Below, one piece after another: positions 29,150 through 38,161 of a stretch of DNA of 64,000 bases. Position 1 is the first letter of the stretch; the number at the start of each line of letters is the position of its first letter. The DNA is taken from the NCBI RefSeq assembly GCF_002760655.1, contig NZ_PDOC01000016.1:1-64000 (forward strand), in the 5' to 3' direction. The notes under the pieces were generated by a model that had not been told where the DNA came from, did no database searches, and was given only the letters and a program-made list of their open reading frames with translations. The translations under genes and the position numbers were made by a program. This DNA comes from Massilia eurypsychrophila (GTDB lineage Bacteria; Pseudomonadota; Gammaproteobacteria; Burkholderiales; Burkholderiaceae_D).

Positions 29150-30344
29150 GGCGAATCGCCTCCACCGGGTCGAGTGAAGCTGCACGCCGCGCCGGCACCG
29201 CTGCCGACAGGAGGCCGGTGACCGTCGCCAGTGCCGTCGCGGCCACCGGCAGCCATGGCTCCACTGGGATGTAAAACAGTTTTGGCCCGAACGTGTTGAA
29301 CGCGCCCACCAGGCCATATCCCGCGACGACACCGAGCAGCGAACCGGCAAGGCCGAACAGTGCTCCTTGGAATAAGAATACCAGGAGCATCTGTTGCCGC
29401 GTCGTGCCCATCGCGCGCAAGATGCCAATCTCACGCGTTCGCTGGACCACGCTCACCGACAGCACACTGGCAATGCCCAGCGCCACGCTCAACGCCACAA
29501 AGACGCTGATCATCTGCGTGGACAGGCTCTGCGAGCGCAAGGCGTTCATCAGCTGGGCATTCGTTTCCATCCAGCTTTCCGCCTTCAGTCCTGTGAGGCG
29601 GGCAATGCGGGCGGCGATAGTCTGCGCGTCGAATATGTCGTCGACCGTCACATCGATGATCGTCGCGCCACCAGGCAGGTTGAGCAGCGACTGCGCCTGC
29701 TTCATGTCCAGGTACACGTAGCGCGCATCCAGCTCGCGCACACCCAACTCAAAGATGCCAGCGACGGTCACCACGCTCTCCCGTCCCTGGCCGCCGTCCA
29801 GCCGCAGCTTGTCGCCCACGCGCATGCCGAGGTCTATGGCCAGCTGCTTGCCGATCACGCTGTCGCCGGCGCCGATGCGGAACACGCCGGCGACGATGTC
29901 ATCCTGAATCGGGATGATGCGCAGGTAGCGCGCTGCGTCAATGCCGACCAGCGCCACCGACTGCAGCGCCTCGCCGCGCCGCGCAAACGCTGGCCCGGAG
30001 ATCAACGGCGACACGGCCTTGACACGCGGCAGCACGTCGAGCACGTCGCGCACTTGCTGCCAATTGTTGATCGAGCGCAGGCGCTGGGCGCGCTTGCTTT
30101 CCAGAAGCAGCTGCGCGCTTCCCGAAGCAGGCGGCAGGATGCGGTTTTTCTCTTGCGTGGGCTGCACCTTGATGTGGGCCTGAGTGCCCAGGGTGCGGTT
30201 GATGATGTTGCCCTGCAGTCCGGTGATCAGCGCAGTGAGGAAAACAATCACTGCGACACCCACGGCGATGCCAACCAGGATCAGGGTACTCTGCGCCTTG
30301 CCTTCACGTAAAAACCTGGTAGCAATGGTCCACTCAATCCACAT
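29142..30344 (-). CDS. ABC transporter permease, FtsX-like
   Basis: A 400-residue type VII permease with one N-terminal membrane helix (about 20-42), a large periplasmic MacB-type domain (about 45-260) and three C-terminal helices (about 275-390) forming an FtsX domain. The segment [17 protein letters not shown] is the cytoplasmic coupling region of this family, and the C-terminus reads [15 protein letters not shown]. It couples to the ATPase encoded next, with an eight-base overlap. Substrate unknown; MacB-like systems export peptides, lipoproteins or drugs. Confidence 0.9.
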
Positions 30345-30349
30345 CGGCG

Positions 30350-31582
30350 TCAGTCCAGCTTGACCGGCAGTTCATTGCGCGCGGCGGGGTCGACGGTCAA
30401 GCCGGTGGACACCAAGCGCACGCGATCGCCTTGTGCCAGCGCGGCCTGGGCATCCGCCAGGATCCAGTCGCCGACCCGCAAACCGGCCGTGACTTCAGTC
30501 TGGGTGAGGCCACGCAGGCCGAGCTGTACCTGGCGCCGCGTGGCGCGGCCATTCGCGACCAGCCACAACGCGGCTTGGTTGCCGTCCGTGGCCGCCAGGG
30601 CGTCGTTAGGCACGACGATGGCGCGGCCCCGGCGGCCCGTTTCCACGTTCACCGAGACGGTCATCCCCTGGCGCAAGAATGCGGGCACCGGAGTGACGGT
30701 GAGGCGCACGTCCACAGTGCCGCGCTGCGCGTCGACGCTGGGGGCGATGAAGCTCACCTTGGCCGGGAACGGCCGCACAGGGTAGGCGTCGGCGATGCAC
30801 ATGGCCGGCTGACCGATCGCGAGCACTTCGAGGTTTTTTTCATCCAGTGGTACCACCACTTCGGTGTCGCCAATGCGCGCAATTTCGAACAGGACCCGAC
30901 CGGGTTGCACCAGATCGCCCGGCTCGGCGTTACGGGTCAGCACGGTACCGGCGACTTCGGCGCGTATCGTGATCTTGGCCAACTGCGCTTTGGCGCTGGC
31001 CACACGCGCGCGCGCGGCGGCCTCGCTGGGATTGCCGGCGACGAGCGAACGAACAGTCAGCAGCGCCTGCTCGACCGCGATGCGGGCGACAGTCTCCGCT
31101 TGTGTCGCCTGTTCCATCATTTCGCGAGTGATCATCTGCTGCTGGAAGAGATCACGACGACGCTTGGCTTCGCGGCCGGCCTGAGCCAGCCTCGCTTGCG
31201 CCTCGTGCAGACTGGCCTGCGCCTGCGGACGGGTCGACTGCTGCAACTGGGCCAGGGCGGCTTCCGCCTCGCGAACCGAGGCCTCGAGATCGTCGGCACG
31301 GAGTACCGCCAGCACGTCGCCAGGCTGCACCACGTCGCCCTCCTGCACGCGCCGCTCGACTACCACCCCGGTCACCGGGCTGCCGACCTGTGCACGCGAT
31401 ACGGCCGCCACGCGGCCGGTCGCCACGACGGTCTGCACCAGTGGCCGCGCCGCCACTTCGTAACCGGCCAAGGCCGGCCCTCGCATTTTCTGCACTAGCC
31501 CCCATGCCAGGGCGCCGAAGGCCAAGCAGGCGACGGTGACGAGGAAGAGGGCGCGTTTCGTAATGGGACGTGGAATATGCAT
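30350..31582 (-). CDS. Membrane-fusion (HlyD/MacA-type) adaptor of the ABC exporter
   Basis: A 410-residue periplasmic adaptor with an N-terminal membrane anchor (about 10-30), a lipoyl-like half (VGSPVTGVVVERRVQEGDVVQPGDVL in two segments), an alpha-helical hairpin of Ala/Gln-rich coiled coil (about 100-195) and a second barrel half (AEVAGTVLTRNAEPGDLVQPG). It would bridge the permease to an outer-membrane channel. The start is the MHIPRP ATG at 31580-31582, since the upstream open frame has no signal. It is first in the operon, five bases before the permease. Confidence 0.9.
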   Translation of the reverse strand: MHIPRPITKRALFLVTVACLAFGALAWGLVQKMRGPALAGYEVAARPLVQTVVATGRVAAVSRAQVGSPVTGVVVERRVQEGDVVQPGDVLAVLRADDLEASVREAEAALAQLQQSTRPQAQASLHEAQARLAQAGREAKRRRDLFQQQMITREMMEQATQAETVARIAVEQALLTVRSLVAGNPSEAAARARVASAKAQLAKITIRAEVAGTVLTRNAEPGDLVQPGRVLFEIARIGDTEVVVPLDEKNLEVLAIGQPAMCIADAYPVRPFPAKVSFIAPSVDAQRGTVDVRLTVTPVPAFLRQGMTVSVNVETGRRGRAIVVPNDALAATDGNQAALWLVANGRATRRQVQLGLRGLTQTEVTAGLRVGDWILADAQAALAQGDRVRLVSTGLTVDPAARNELPVKLD

Positions 31583-31830
31583 GGTGGCCGCTATGTTAGC
31601 GTATTGTTCAATATCTGGACTTCTGGGGCACGAGCGGCAGCGCCCCGGCGAGGCGTTTCCGGCACCCCGTAATGGCGCGATCGGGCCTCGATGCAAATAA
31701 CGGCACACGCGTCGAAACTGTAGGCTGGTCGGGATCCATTGTCAGCCGCCCCACCGCCCCGGCGCGCAAAAATCAGGTCCGTAGCCGGTCCAAGGTGCGG
31801 ATTTCACGGCCGCAGCGACGAAGTGAAATT

Positions 31831-32145
31831 TCAATAGCCGCGCAGCACGAATTCGATACACGACTCGGCGATCATCTGGTCGCTCGTCGACAGACGGCCA
31901 GCATGCTGGCGCAGCAGGCTCGCCGGCACCGCCAAAAGGTTGGGAGTGTCCATTACATATTCTTGACGTTCAAACTCAATCAGGGCTTGGACGTCTTGCA
32001 CGATTGCTCGTGGCGGCACATGACGGGAAAGCGGAATACACCATCTGGTGCTGAGACGAACAAAATCGCTCTGCACGTCGACGTACAGGAGATGACGGGC
32101 ACTCGTGTTCGGATTAACGAATATATCAAATCTCGGCATGGCCAC
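31831..32145 (-). CDS. CcdB family toxin
   Basis: A 104-residue protein matching CcdB over its whole length: an N-terminal RFDIFVNP strand, LLYVDVQSDFV (compare FVDVQSDII in plasmid-F CcdB), the IPL strand and an internal NLLAVPASLL region, ending near a WG-like hydrophobic residue (EFVLRGY). CcdB poisons DNA gyrase. The end (ESCIEFVLRGY) differs from the F-plasmid WGI tail, so gyrase poisoning is likely but not proven. The gene starts 20 bases inside the antitoxin gene, the usual antitoxin-first overlap. Confidence 0.85.
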   Translation of the reverse strand: MAMPRFDIFVNPNTSARHLLYVDVQSDFVRLSTRWCIPLSRHVPPRAIVQDVQALIEFERQEYVMDTPNLLAVPASLLRQHAGRLSTSDQMIAESCIEFVLRGY

Positions 32146-32464
32146 CAGTCAACATTTCCGGATGCTCCGCCAAAAAGCGCTGTAATTGCTCCGCCGCAGT
32201 TCCCTCTTCCTCAATCTGGCGTGCGTATTGCTCCAAAGCGTCGCGATTGTCCAGCGCCCACTGTGTACACCCGCCATATCCACCAGGTGGCACCCACCCG
32301 TCCGGCACTTGGAGGATCTGCGGTGCCTGAGGCGGCGTGGTCGCCACGACCCGGACCGGAATCAGCTCGAATCGATCGCCAGGGTGACAGATGACGTCAA
32401 AAAGTTTCCCGGCATATTTCTTTCCCAGCGATATCTGGCCGCTGGCACCGACTTCCTTCAACAT
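32126..32464 (-). CDS. Antitoxin with AbrB-like N-terminus and CcdA-like C-terminus
   Basis: A 112-residue protein directly upstream of, and overlapping, the CcdB toxin gene. Residues 1-40 (EVGASGQISLGKKYAGKL, then HPGDRFELIPVRVV) look like the swapped-hairpin AbrB/MazE DNA-binding fold. A Pro/Gly-rich linker (about 41-67) leads to residues 68-98 (WALDNRDALEQYARQIEEEG...), which resemble the CcdA tail that grips CcdB. Classical CcdA has a ribbon-helix-helix N-terminus instead, so this may be a chimera. The ATG at 32462-32464 follows GGAGG by six bases. A 52-base piece of its 5' end is repeated at 38681-38732. Confidence 0.7.
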   Translation of the reverse strand: MLKEVGASGQISLGKKYAGKLFDVICHPGDRFELIPVRVVATTPPQAPQILQVPDGWVPPGGYGGCTQWALDNRDALEQYARQIEEEGTAAEQLQRFLAEHPEMLTGGHAEI

Positions 32465-32667
32465 ATACGCCTCCAAATAGTCATGCAATCATGCCGCATG
32501 ATTGGCTGGGCGTCAACGGAGCTGGCCCGACGCCGAGAAGTTTGTGGCTTCCACACTCCCCGCGTCCGGCCTATGGAGTCGCTGATCAGCGATGCAGATG
32601 ACCATTCACGGACGGTACGCTGAAAAGTGTATGCTATCCGATCAATCCACCTCTCCAACACTTTTCC

Positions 32668-33330
32668 ATGCGCCATTCCATTCACGACACCAGCCAAGGT
32701 GCACTGCCTCAGCGAACCATATTGAAGGCAACCCTTGCGAGCGTGCTCTCGCTGACACTGCTGCCAGCGACCAGCAACGCGACCGAAGAGCCCGCCTATA
32801 CCGTGTTGCGAACGTTCCCGGAATTTGAAATTCGCCAGTACGCGGCCTACACCGTCGCCGAGGTATTGGTCCCGCCCCCCGCCAGCGATGCAGGGAACCG
32901 CGCCTTCCCCGTTTTGGCAGGCTATATCTTCGGCAAGAACAAGGGCGAACGCAAGCTTGCCATGACCGCACCCGTGACCCAGACCGCCGCCCCGATGAAG
33001 CTGGAAATGACGGCGCCGGTGACCCAGAGCATCGCCACCGGTGGAATGTTGGTGCAATTTGTTCTGCCCAAAGGCATCACCATGGAAAACGCGCCGGAAC
33101 CCCTCGATCCCCGCGTCATGCTGCGCGAAGTGCCGCCCAGGCAACTTGCGGTGATTCGTTATTCCGGCTCATGGTCGGAATCGAATTATGGCAAGCATTT
33201 AGCCAGACTCCAGGATGGGCTGCGCGCAGCCAAAATTGCCTGGAAGGGCGAACCGGTGCTATCCCGCTACGACGGCCCGATGACCCTTTGGTTCATGAGA
33301 CGCAACGAGATCTGGCTGAACCTCGATTGA
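32668..33330 (+). CDS. SOUL haem-binding family protein, secreted
   Basis: A 220-residue protein with a signal peptide (about 1-38, cleavage near SNATEE). The mature part follows the SOUL/HEBP pattern: YTVLRTFPEFEIRQYAAYTVAEV, FPVLAGYIFGKNKG, the doubled MTAPVTQ strands, and a C-terminal GPMTLWFMRRNEIWL. SOUL proteins bind haem or related tetrapyrroles. No operon partner; the TA pair is divergent. The start is the first ATG with a plausible signal; the nearby upstream sequence has no strong ribosome-binding site. Confidence 0.85.
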   Translation: MRHSIHDTSQGALPQRTILKATLASVLSLTLLPATSNATEEPAYTVLRTFPEFEIRQYAAYTVAEVLVPPPASDAGNRAFPVLAGYIFGKNKGERKLAMTAPVTQTAAPMKLEMTAPVTQSIATGGMLVQFVLPKGITMENAPEPLDPRVMLREVPPRQLAVIRYSGSWSESNYGKHLARLQDGLRAAKIAWKGEPVLSRYDGPMTLWFMRRNEIWLNLD

Positions 33331-33371
33331 TCGGAAGCACAGCTAGAAGCAGGCTGCCGCAGTCCGGGCAG

Positions 33372-33467
33372 GCGCTGCATCAGCGCTGTCTTGCGTTCGC
33401 GCTCGAAGGTGTCGCGCTCGCGGTCCGGGTGCAATTCGCGCAGCAGTTTACGGAAGATATCGCGCAC
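33372..33467 (-). pseudogene. Fragment of a J-domain-like gene
   Basis: Minus-strand translation of these 96 bases (VRDIFRKLLRELHPDRERD, then ...ERKTALMQR) matches residues of the J-like domain in the gene at 53408-54532 (MRDIFRKLASQLHPDRETD, ...RKTTLMQR), including the HPD triad. The flanking sequence has no further match, so it is an internal relic of a paralogue lying between the SOUL and PhoD genes. Confidence 0.7.
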
Positions 33468-33579
33468 CGGCAGGAATCGCCAAGACAACGTCAGCACGTC
33501 GTTTCAGACTCCTGTCATCAGGAAGTCATGTCATTCGCATAATCTGGTCTGGCAATTCACCCATGACGACAGGCTACCA

Positions 33580-35268
33580 ATGACCCAATCGAATTCACGT
33601 CGCAGCTTTCTCCGTAAGGTTTCACTTGGCACCATGGCGGTGTCAGGCGGCATTGGACTCGCCGGCTGCGGCGGCGACGGTGCCCCCATCGACGTCAGGT
33701 TCATGCACGGCGTTGCCAGTGGCGACCCGCTGGCTGATCGCGTGATCCTGTGGTCGCGCGTAAGCACGACCAGTACGGAAGATATTGAAGTGACCTGGTT
33801 TGTCTCGGAGGACAGCGACTTCAGGACGGTCATTGCGTCCGGCAGCATGACGACCGGGACGGCGCGCGACCATACGGTGAAGGTCGATGCGACAGGCTTG
33901 TCAGCGAACCGGGGCTATTATTATCGCTTCCAATGCTTCGGCGTGGCCTCTCCGACTGGCCGTACCAGGACGCTTGGCATCGGCAACCTGAACCAAGTCA
34001 AACTCGCGGTATTCAGCTGCTCGAACTATCCCGCCGGCTACTTCAATGTCTACGCCGAGGCCGCCAAGCACAACGATATCGACGTCGCGCTCCATCTGGG
34101 CGATTACATTTACGAGTATGCCAAGGACGGCTATGCCTCCGACGATGCAGCAACGCTTGGCCGTGTCTCCTTGCCTGCCAACGAGATCATTACGCTGACC
34201 GATTATCGTCGGCGCCACGCGCAGTACCGCAGCGATCCGGATTTGCAGAACGTTCACGCCAGGCTGCCGTTCATCACGGTGTGGGATGACCACGAGTTTG
34301 CCAACGATGCATGGCGCGACGGCGCGCAGAATCATGACCCGGCAATCGAAGGATTGTTCATCGCGCGGCGCCAGATGGCAATGCAGGCCTATCACGAATG
34401 GATGCCAATCCGGTTGCCCGACGCAAGCCGGCCGGACCGCATCTACCGCTCGTTTGACTTCGGCAACCTGCTGTCGCTGCATATGCTCGACACGCGTGTC
34501 GTTGGCCGCGACAAACAGCTCAACTTCGCGAACTATATCGGCGCCAATGGTGCATTCAACGCCACGGCGTTAGCGGCCGATCTTGCCAACCCGTCACGGC
34601 AACTCATGGGCACTGAGCAGACAAGCTGGCTGCAGGGGCAGATGACCAGATCCAAAGCGACCTGGCAACTGCTGGGCCAGCAGGTGCTGATGGGACGCAT
34701 GAATATTCCAGCGCCGCTCGTGTTGCAGACGATCAGCTTCAGTGCCTACACCGTCCTCGCCACGAAGGCGCAGACCGCGCCCGCAGACCTGACGCCGGCA
34801 GAGCTGAAGATCCTCAGCCAACCAGCGATTCCCTACAACCTCGATGCGTGGGACGGCTATCAGGCTGCGCGCGAAACTGTGCTGGGCATGGCGACAACGC
34901 TCAACAAGAACCTTGTGGTCCTGGCGGGCGACACGCACAACGCCTGGGCGAGCGATCTTGCAGATCTGAGCGGTCAGGCCGTCGGCGTCGAGTTCGGCGT
35001 ATCGTCAGTCACCTCGCCGGGATTTGAAACGGTCTTCCCGAACGAAAATCCGGCCGCTGTCGCGGGCGGCCTGACGCAGATTATCGGGCCACTGCAATAT
35101 GCCGAAACTGCGTCGCGCGGCTTCATGGTGGTCGTGGTCACCCCGGCGGAAACGCGCGCGGAATACCATTACGTCAGCACGGTCAAGTCGAGGACTTACA
35201 CTGCGGCTGTCGGCAAGATCATCAAAACGCTGCCTGGCCCGGGCAACCGAAAGCTCGTTGCGGCGTAA
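33580..35268 (+). CDS. PhoD-type alkaline phosphatase, Tat-exported
   Basis: A 562-residue phosphodiesterase/alkaline phosphatase D. The Tat signal RRSFLRKVSLG (about 7-17) ends at a possible lipobox (LAGCGGDG). PhoD hallmarks follow: FMHGVASGDPLADRVILWSRV, FSCSNYPAGYFN, HLGDYIYEY (metal ligands), TVWDDHEFANDAW, the catalytic core around EQTSWLQGQM, and VLAGDTHNAWA near the C-terminus. PhoD enzymes use Fe/Ca and release phosphate from mono- and diesters outside the cytoplasm. The ATG at 33580 sits just before the twin arginine. Confidence 0.92.
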   Translation: MTQSNSRRSFLRKVSLGTMAVSGGIGLAGCGGDGAPIDVRFMHGVASGDPLADRVILWSRVSTTSTEDIEVTWFVSEDSDFRTVIASGSMTTGTARDHTVKVDATGLSANRGYYYRFQCFGVASPTGRTRTLGIGNLNQVKLAVFSCSNYPAGYFNVYAEAAKHNDIDVALHLGDYIYEYAKDGYASDDAATLGRVSLPANEIITLTDYRRRHAQYRSDPDLQNVHARLPFITVWDDHEFANDAWRDGAQNHDPAIEGLFIARRQMAMQAYHEWMPIRLPDASRPDRIYRSFDFGNLLSLHMLDTRVVGRDKQLNFANYIGANGAFNATALAADLANPSRQLMGTEQTSWLQGQMTRSKATWQLLGQQVLMGRMNIPAPLVLQTISFSAYTVLATKAQTAPADLTPAELKILSQPAIPYNLDAWDGYQAARETVLGMATTLNKNLVVLAGDTHNAWASDLADLSGQAVGVEFGVSSVTSPGFETVFPNENPAAVAGGLTQIIGPLQYAETASRGFMVVVVTPAETRAEYHYVSTVKSRTYTAAVGKIIKTLPGPGNRKLVAA

Positions 35269-35342
35269 CCGCGTTGAGGCGCGCAGCGGCTTCAACATTC
35301 TGGCGCCGGTGGCCACGCGCGACATCAGCACGCACGGACGAA

Positions 35343-35357
35343 TAGACGACTGGTCTA
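35343..35357. promoter_or_regulatory. TetR-type operator before the regulator gene
   Basis: Inverted repeat TAGAC-GACTG-GTCTA, 22 bases before the TetR start. A near-copy (12 of 15 bases) lies before yqhD, so the regulator probably controls itself and the dehydrogenase. TAGAC/GTCTA arms are typical of TetR regulators of the NemR/AcuR kind. Confidence 0.75.
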
Positions 35358-35378
35358 ATTTTCGGGTATGATTGCTTC

Positions 35379-35987
35379 ATGAGCCAAGAACGCCAAGACA
35401 TCCGCCAGCACATTCTCGACACCGGCACCACCATCATCACCGGCAAAGGTTTCGCCGGCGTGGGCCTGAACGAGATCCTCAGCACGGCCGGCGTGCCCAA
35501 AGGGTCGTTTTACCATTATTTCAAGTCCAAGGAACGGTTTGGCGAGGCGATGCTGGAAGACTATGTCGGCAAGTACCTCGCGCAGATGGACGCAACGCTG
35601 GCCAAGCCAGGGCAAAGTGCGCTGCAATCGCTGATGGATTACTGGGCCGGCTGGAGCGCCGACACGGACGATGGCTGCGATTGCCGATGCCTGGTGGTCA
35701 AGCTGAGCAGCGAAGTGGCGGACATGTCCGAACCGATGCGCTTGGCGCTGCGCGATGGCACCGACCGCATCGTCGCCCGGCTGGCGCAGTGCATCGAGCG
35801 GGCGCTGGCCGATGGTTCGCTCAGCGGGATCGCCGATGCCAGCCACACTGCCCTGACAATGTACCAGCTGTGGCTGGGCGCGGCGATCTTGACCAAGCTG
35901 CGGCGCGACCCGAGCGCGTTGCAAGGCGCGCGGGTAGCAACGCTGAACCTGCTTGGCCTGGCAGCGGCACCATCGGCCGGCAACTAG
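35379..35987 (+). CDS. TetR family transcriptional regulator
   Basis: A 202-residue repressor with an N-terminal helix-turn-helix (about 8-55: ...FAGVGLNEILSTAGVPKGSFYHYFKSKE...) and a C-terminal ligand domain containing the unusual DDGCDCRCLVVKLS stretch with two close cysteines. NemR/AcuR relatives use cysteine chemistry to sense electrophiles; the CDCRC cluster could do that here. It lies directly before yqhD and a DJ-1-type gene, both linked to aldehyde defence, and an operator palindrome stands before each transcription unit. Confidence 0.88.
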   Translation: MSQERQDIRQHILDTGTTIITGKGFAGVGLNEILSTAGVPKGSFYHYFKSKERFGEAMLEDYVGKYLAQMDATLAKPGQSALQSLMDYWAGWSADTDDGCDCRCLVVKLSSEVADMSEPMRLALRDGTDRIVARLAQCIERALADGSLSGIADASHTALTMYQLWLGAAILTKLRRDPSALQGARVATLNLLGLAAAPSAGN

Positions 35988-36040
35988 GCGCTTCGGGCAC
36001 GCCGACGCCGGCACGACCGGCGTTGTTTCGCGTCCAATTC

Positions 36041-36055
36041 AAGACGACCAGTCTA
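36041..36055. promoter_or_regulatory. TetR-type operator before yqhD
   Basis: AAGAC-GACCA-GTCTA lies 15 bases before the yqhD ATG, matching the operator at 35343-35357 at 12 of 15 positions, including the flanking AAT. Confidence 0.7.
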
Positions 36056-36069
36056 ATACAAAGGAACCC

Positions 36070-37227
36070 ATGAAGAACTTTCAATTTTACAACCCGACCA
36101 AGATCATCTTCGGCAAGGACACCGTGGCCGAGCTGGCCACGCTGGTGCCGCAACAGGCACGCGTGCTGATCCTGTTTGGCGGCGCCAGTGCCGAAAAGAA
36201 CGGCACCCTGGCCGAGGTGCGCGCGGCACTGGGCCAGCGCAGCGTGCGCGAATTCGGCGGCATCGAACCGAATCCCAGCTATGAAACGCTGATGCGGGCG
36301 GTGGCGATGGCCCAGGCCGAGCACGTCGACTACCTGCTGGCGGTGGGCGGCGGTTCGGTGATCGATGGCACCAAGTTCGTCGCCGCCGCGGCCGTGTTCG
36401 ACGGCGACGCCTGGGAGATCGCTCGCAGCGGTGGCACCAAGGTGCGCAAGGCGCTGGCGTTTGGCGCCGTCCTGACGCTGCCGGCGACCGGTTCGGAGAT
36501 GAACAACGGCGCCGTCGTCACGCACAAGGCAAGCCAGGACAAGCTGGCGTTTCGCAGCCCCTTGCTGTTCCCGCAGTTTTCAGTGCTGGACCCGACCAAG
36601 ACGTTCACGCTGCCCGCCAGGCAGGTCGCCAACGGCCTGGTCGACGCGTTCGTCCATACGACCGAACAGTACCTGACGTATCCGGTGCAGGCGCTGGCGC
36701 AAGACCGGTTCGCCGAAAGCCTGTTGCAGACGCTGGTCGAGATCGCGCCGCGGGCGCTGGCGGCGCCGGATGACTACGCCACGCGCGCCAACCTGATGTG
36801 GACCGCAACGCTCGCACTGAACGGCCTGATCGGCGCCGGCGTGCCGCAGGACTGGGCCACGCACATGATCGGCCACGAACTGACCGCGCTATACGACATC
36901 GATCACGCCCGCACCCTGGCCATCGTGCTGCCGTCGCTACTGAAGGTACAACGTGAACAAAAACGCGCGAAGCTATTGCAGTACGGCGAGCGCGTGTGGG
37001 GCATTCGCGATGGCAGCGAGGAAGAGCGCCTCGATGCCGCGGTCGATGCAACCCGCGCGTTTTTTGAACGGCTTGGCGTGCCCACACGTTTGTCAGCGTA
37101 TGGTCTGGGCGCGCAGGCGGTCGAGGCAGTCCTGGCGCAACTGGCCAAGCACGGCATGACGCGCCTTGGCGAACATGGCGACATCGACCTGGCGCGCAGC
37201 CGGCGCATTCTTGAAGAAGCACTGTAA
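36070..37227 (+). CDS. yqhD: NADPH-dependent aldehyde reductase YqhD
   Basis: A 385-residue group III metal-dependent alcohol dehydrogenase, very close to E. coli YqhD in length and wording: FGGIEPNPSYETLM, LAVGGGSVIDGTKF, LTLPATGSEMN, VDAFVHTTEQY (metal ligands), NGLIGAGVPQDWATH and GHELTALYDIDHARTLAIVLP. It reduces toxic short-chain aldehydes such as acrolein, malondialdehyde and methylglyoxal with NADPH. AAGGA precedes the ATG. The TetR operator sits immediately upstream; the DJ-1 gene follows after 33 bases. Confidence 0.95.
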   Translation: MKNFQFYNPTKIIFGKDTVAELATLVPQQARVLILFGGASAEKNGTLAEVRAALGQRSVREFGGIEPNPSYETLMRAVAMAQAEHVDYLLAVGGGSVIDGTKFVAAAAVFDGDAWEIARSGGTKVRKALAFGAVLTLPATGSEMNNGAVVTHKASQDKLAFRSPLLFPQFSVLDPTKTFTLPARQVANGLVDAFVHTTEQYLTYPVQALAQDRFAESLLQTLVEIAPRALAAPDDYATRANLMWTATLALNGLIGAGVPQDWATHMIGHELTALYDIDHARTLAIVLPSLLKVQREQKRAKLLQYGERVWGIRDGSEEERLDAAVDATRAFFERLGVPTRLSAYGLGAQAVEAVLAQLAKHGMTRLGEHGDIDLARSRRILEEAL

Positions 37228-37260
37228 GTCCCCTACCCACGCACGTCAAAGGAACGAACG

Positions 37261-37938
37261 ATGAACATTCTGATGGTATTGACCTCACACGACCAGCTCG
37301 GCGACACCGGCAAAAAGACCGGCTTCTGGCTGGAGGAATTTGCCGCGCCCTATTACGCGCTCAAGGACGCCGGCGCCGCATTGACGGTCGTGTCGCCGCT
37401 CGGAGGCCAGCCGCCGCACGATCCGAAGAGCGATGAACCGGATGCCCAGAGCGCGGCGACGGCGCGCTTCAAGGACGATCCGCAAGCCCAGGCCGTGCTG
37501 GCGAACACCGCCAGGCTGTCCGACGCAAAGGTCAGCGACTTTGACGCCGTGTTTTATCCGGGAGGCCACGGGCCGCTGTGGGATCTGGCGGAAGACGCAT
37601 CGTCGATCGCCCTGATTGAACAGATGGTCGCGGCCGGCAAGCCGGTGGCCACAGTGTGCCATTCGCCAGGGGTACTGCGTCACGTCAAGGGCCCGGACGG
37701 CAAACCGCTGGTCAACGGCAAGAAAGTGACCGGCTTCACCAACACTGAGGAGGAGGCGGTCGGCCTGACCAAGGTCGTGCCGTTCCTGGTGGAAGACATG
37801 CTGAAGCAAAACGGCGGCATCTATTCCAAGATGGCTGACTGGCAGTCCCATGCGATCGTGGACGGCTTGCTGATTACTGGGCAAAACCCGGCCTCGTCGG
37901 AAGCGGCGGCCAAAGCGCTGCTCAAGCTGCTGGCCTGA
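37261..37938 (+). CDS. DJ-1/PfpI family protein (Hsp31-like glyoxalase/chaperone)
   Basis: A 225-residue class I glutamine-amidotransferase-like protein: FYPGGHGPLWDL and the nucleophile elbow ATVCHSPGVL (Cys at about 138) are typical of the fungal/bacterial Hsp31-type subfamily with glyoxalase III or deglycase activity. GFWLEEFAAPYYALKDAG near the N-terminus carries the usual Glu of the active site. It lies 33 bases after yqhD in a TetR-controlled unit, fitting a shared role in removing reactive carbonyls. Confidence 0.9.
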   Translation: MNILMVLTSHDQLGDTGKKTGFWLEEFAAPYYALKDAGAALTVVSPLGGQPPHDPKSDEPDAQSAATARFKDDPQAQAVLANTARLSDAKVSDFDAVFYPGGHGPLWDLAEDASSIALIEQMVAAGKPVATVCHSPGVLRHVKGPDGKPLVNGKKVTGFTNTEEEAVGLTKVVPFLVEDMLKQNGGIYSKMADWQSHAIVDGLLITGQNPASSEAAAKALLKLLA

Positions 37939-38046
37939 CAGGAAGGCCCGGCCTTGCCAGACCAGGCGGTACACTTGCCGCCCTCGTCGGGCGCGCCCGT
38001 TCAGCAACAATAGGGCGACGCGTCCGGCCTGTGGCCAGGCAGGGAG

Positions 38047-38121
38047 ATCACTGCGGGACCTTTCTGGGAAGCCGAACCAGCGCTCCAGGTCTACCTCGAA
38101 CGCAATCCCAACGGCCACACC
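38047..38121 (+). pseudogene. Fragment of msrA (C-terminal end)
   Basis: Translation from 38047 gives [20 protein letters not shown] then PNGHT. This is the conserved end of peptide methionine sulfoxide reductase A (AGPFW-AEPEHQ-YL-R-P-GYT pattern). The rest of the gene, including the catalytic cysteine, is absent. A relic of an oxidative-stress gene next to the electrophile-defence unit. Confidence 0.65.
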
Positions 38122-38161
38122 ATTGCCGAACCCGTCAGCGCGTCAGCGTTAGCGCGGGCAT

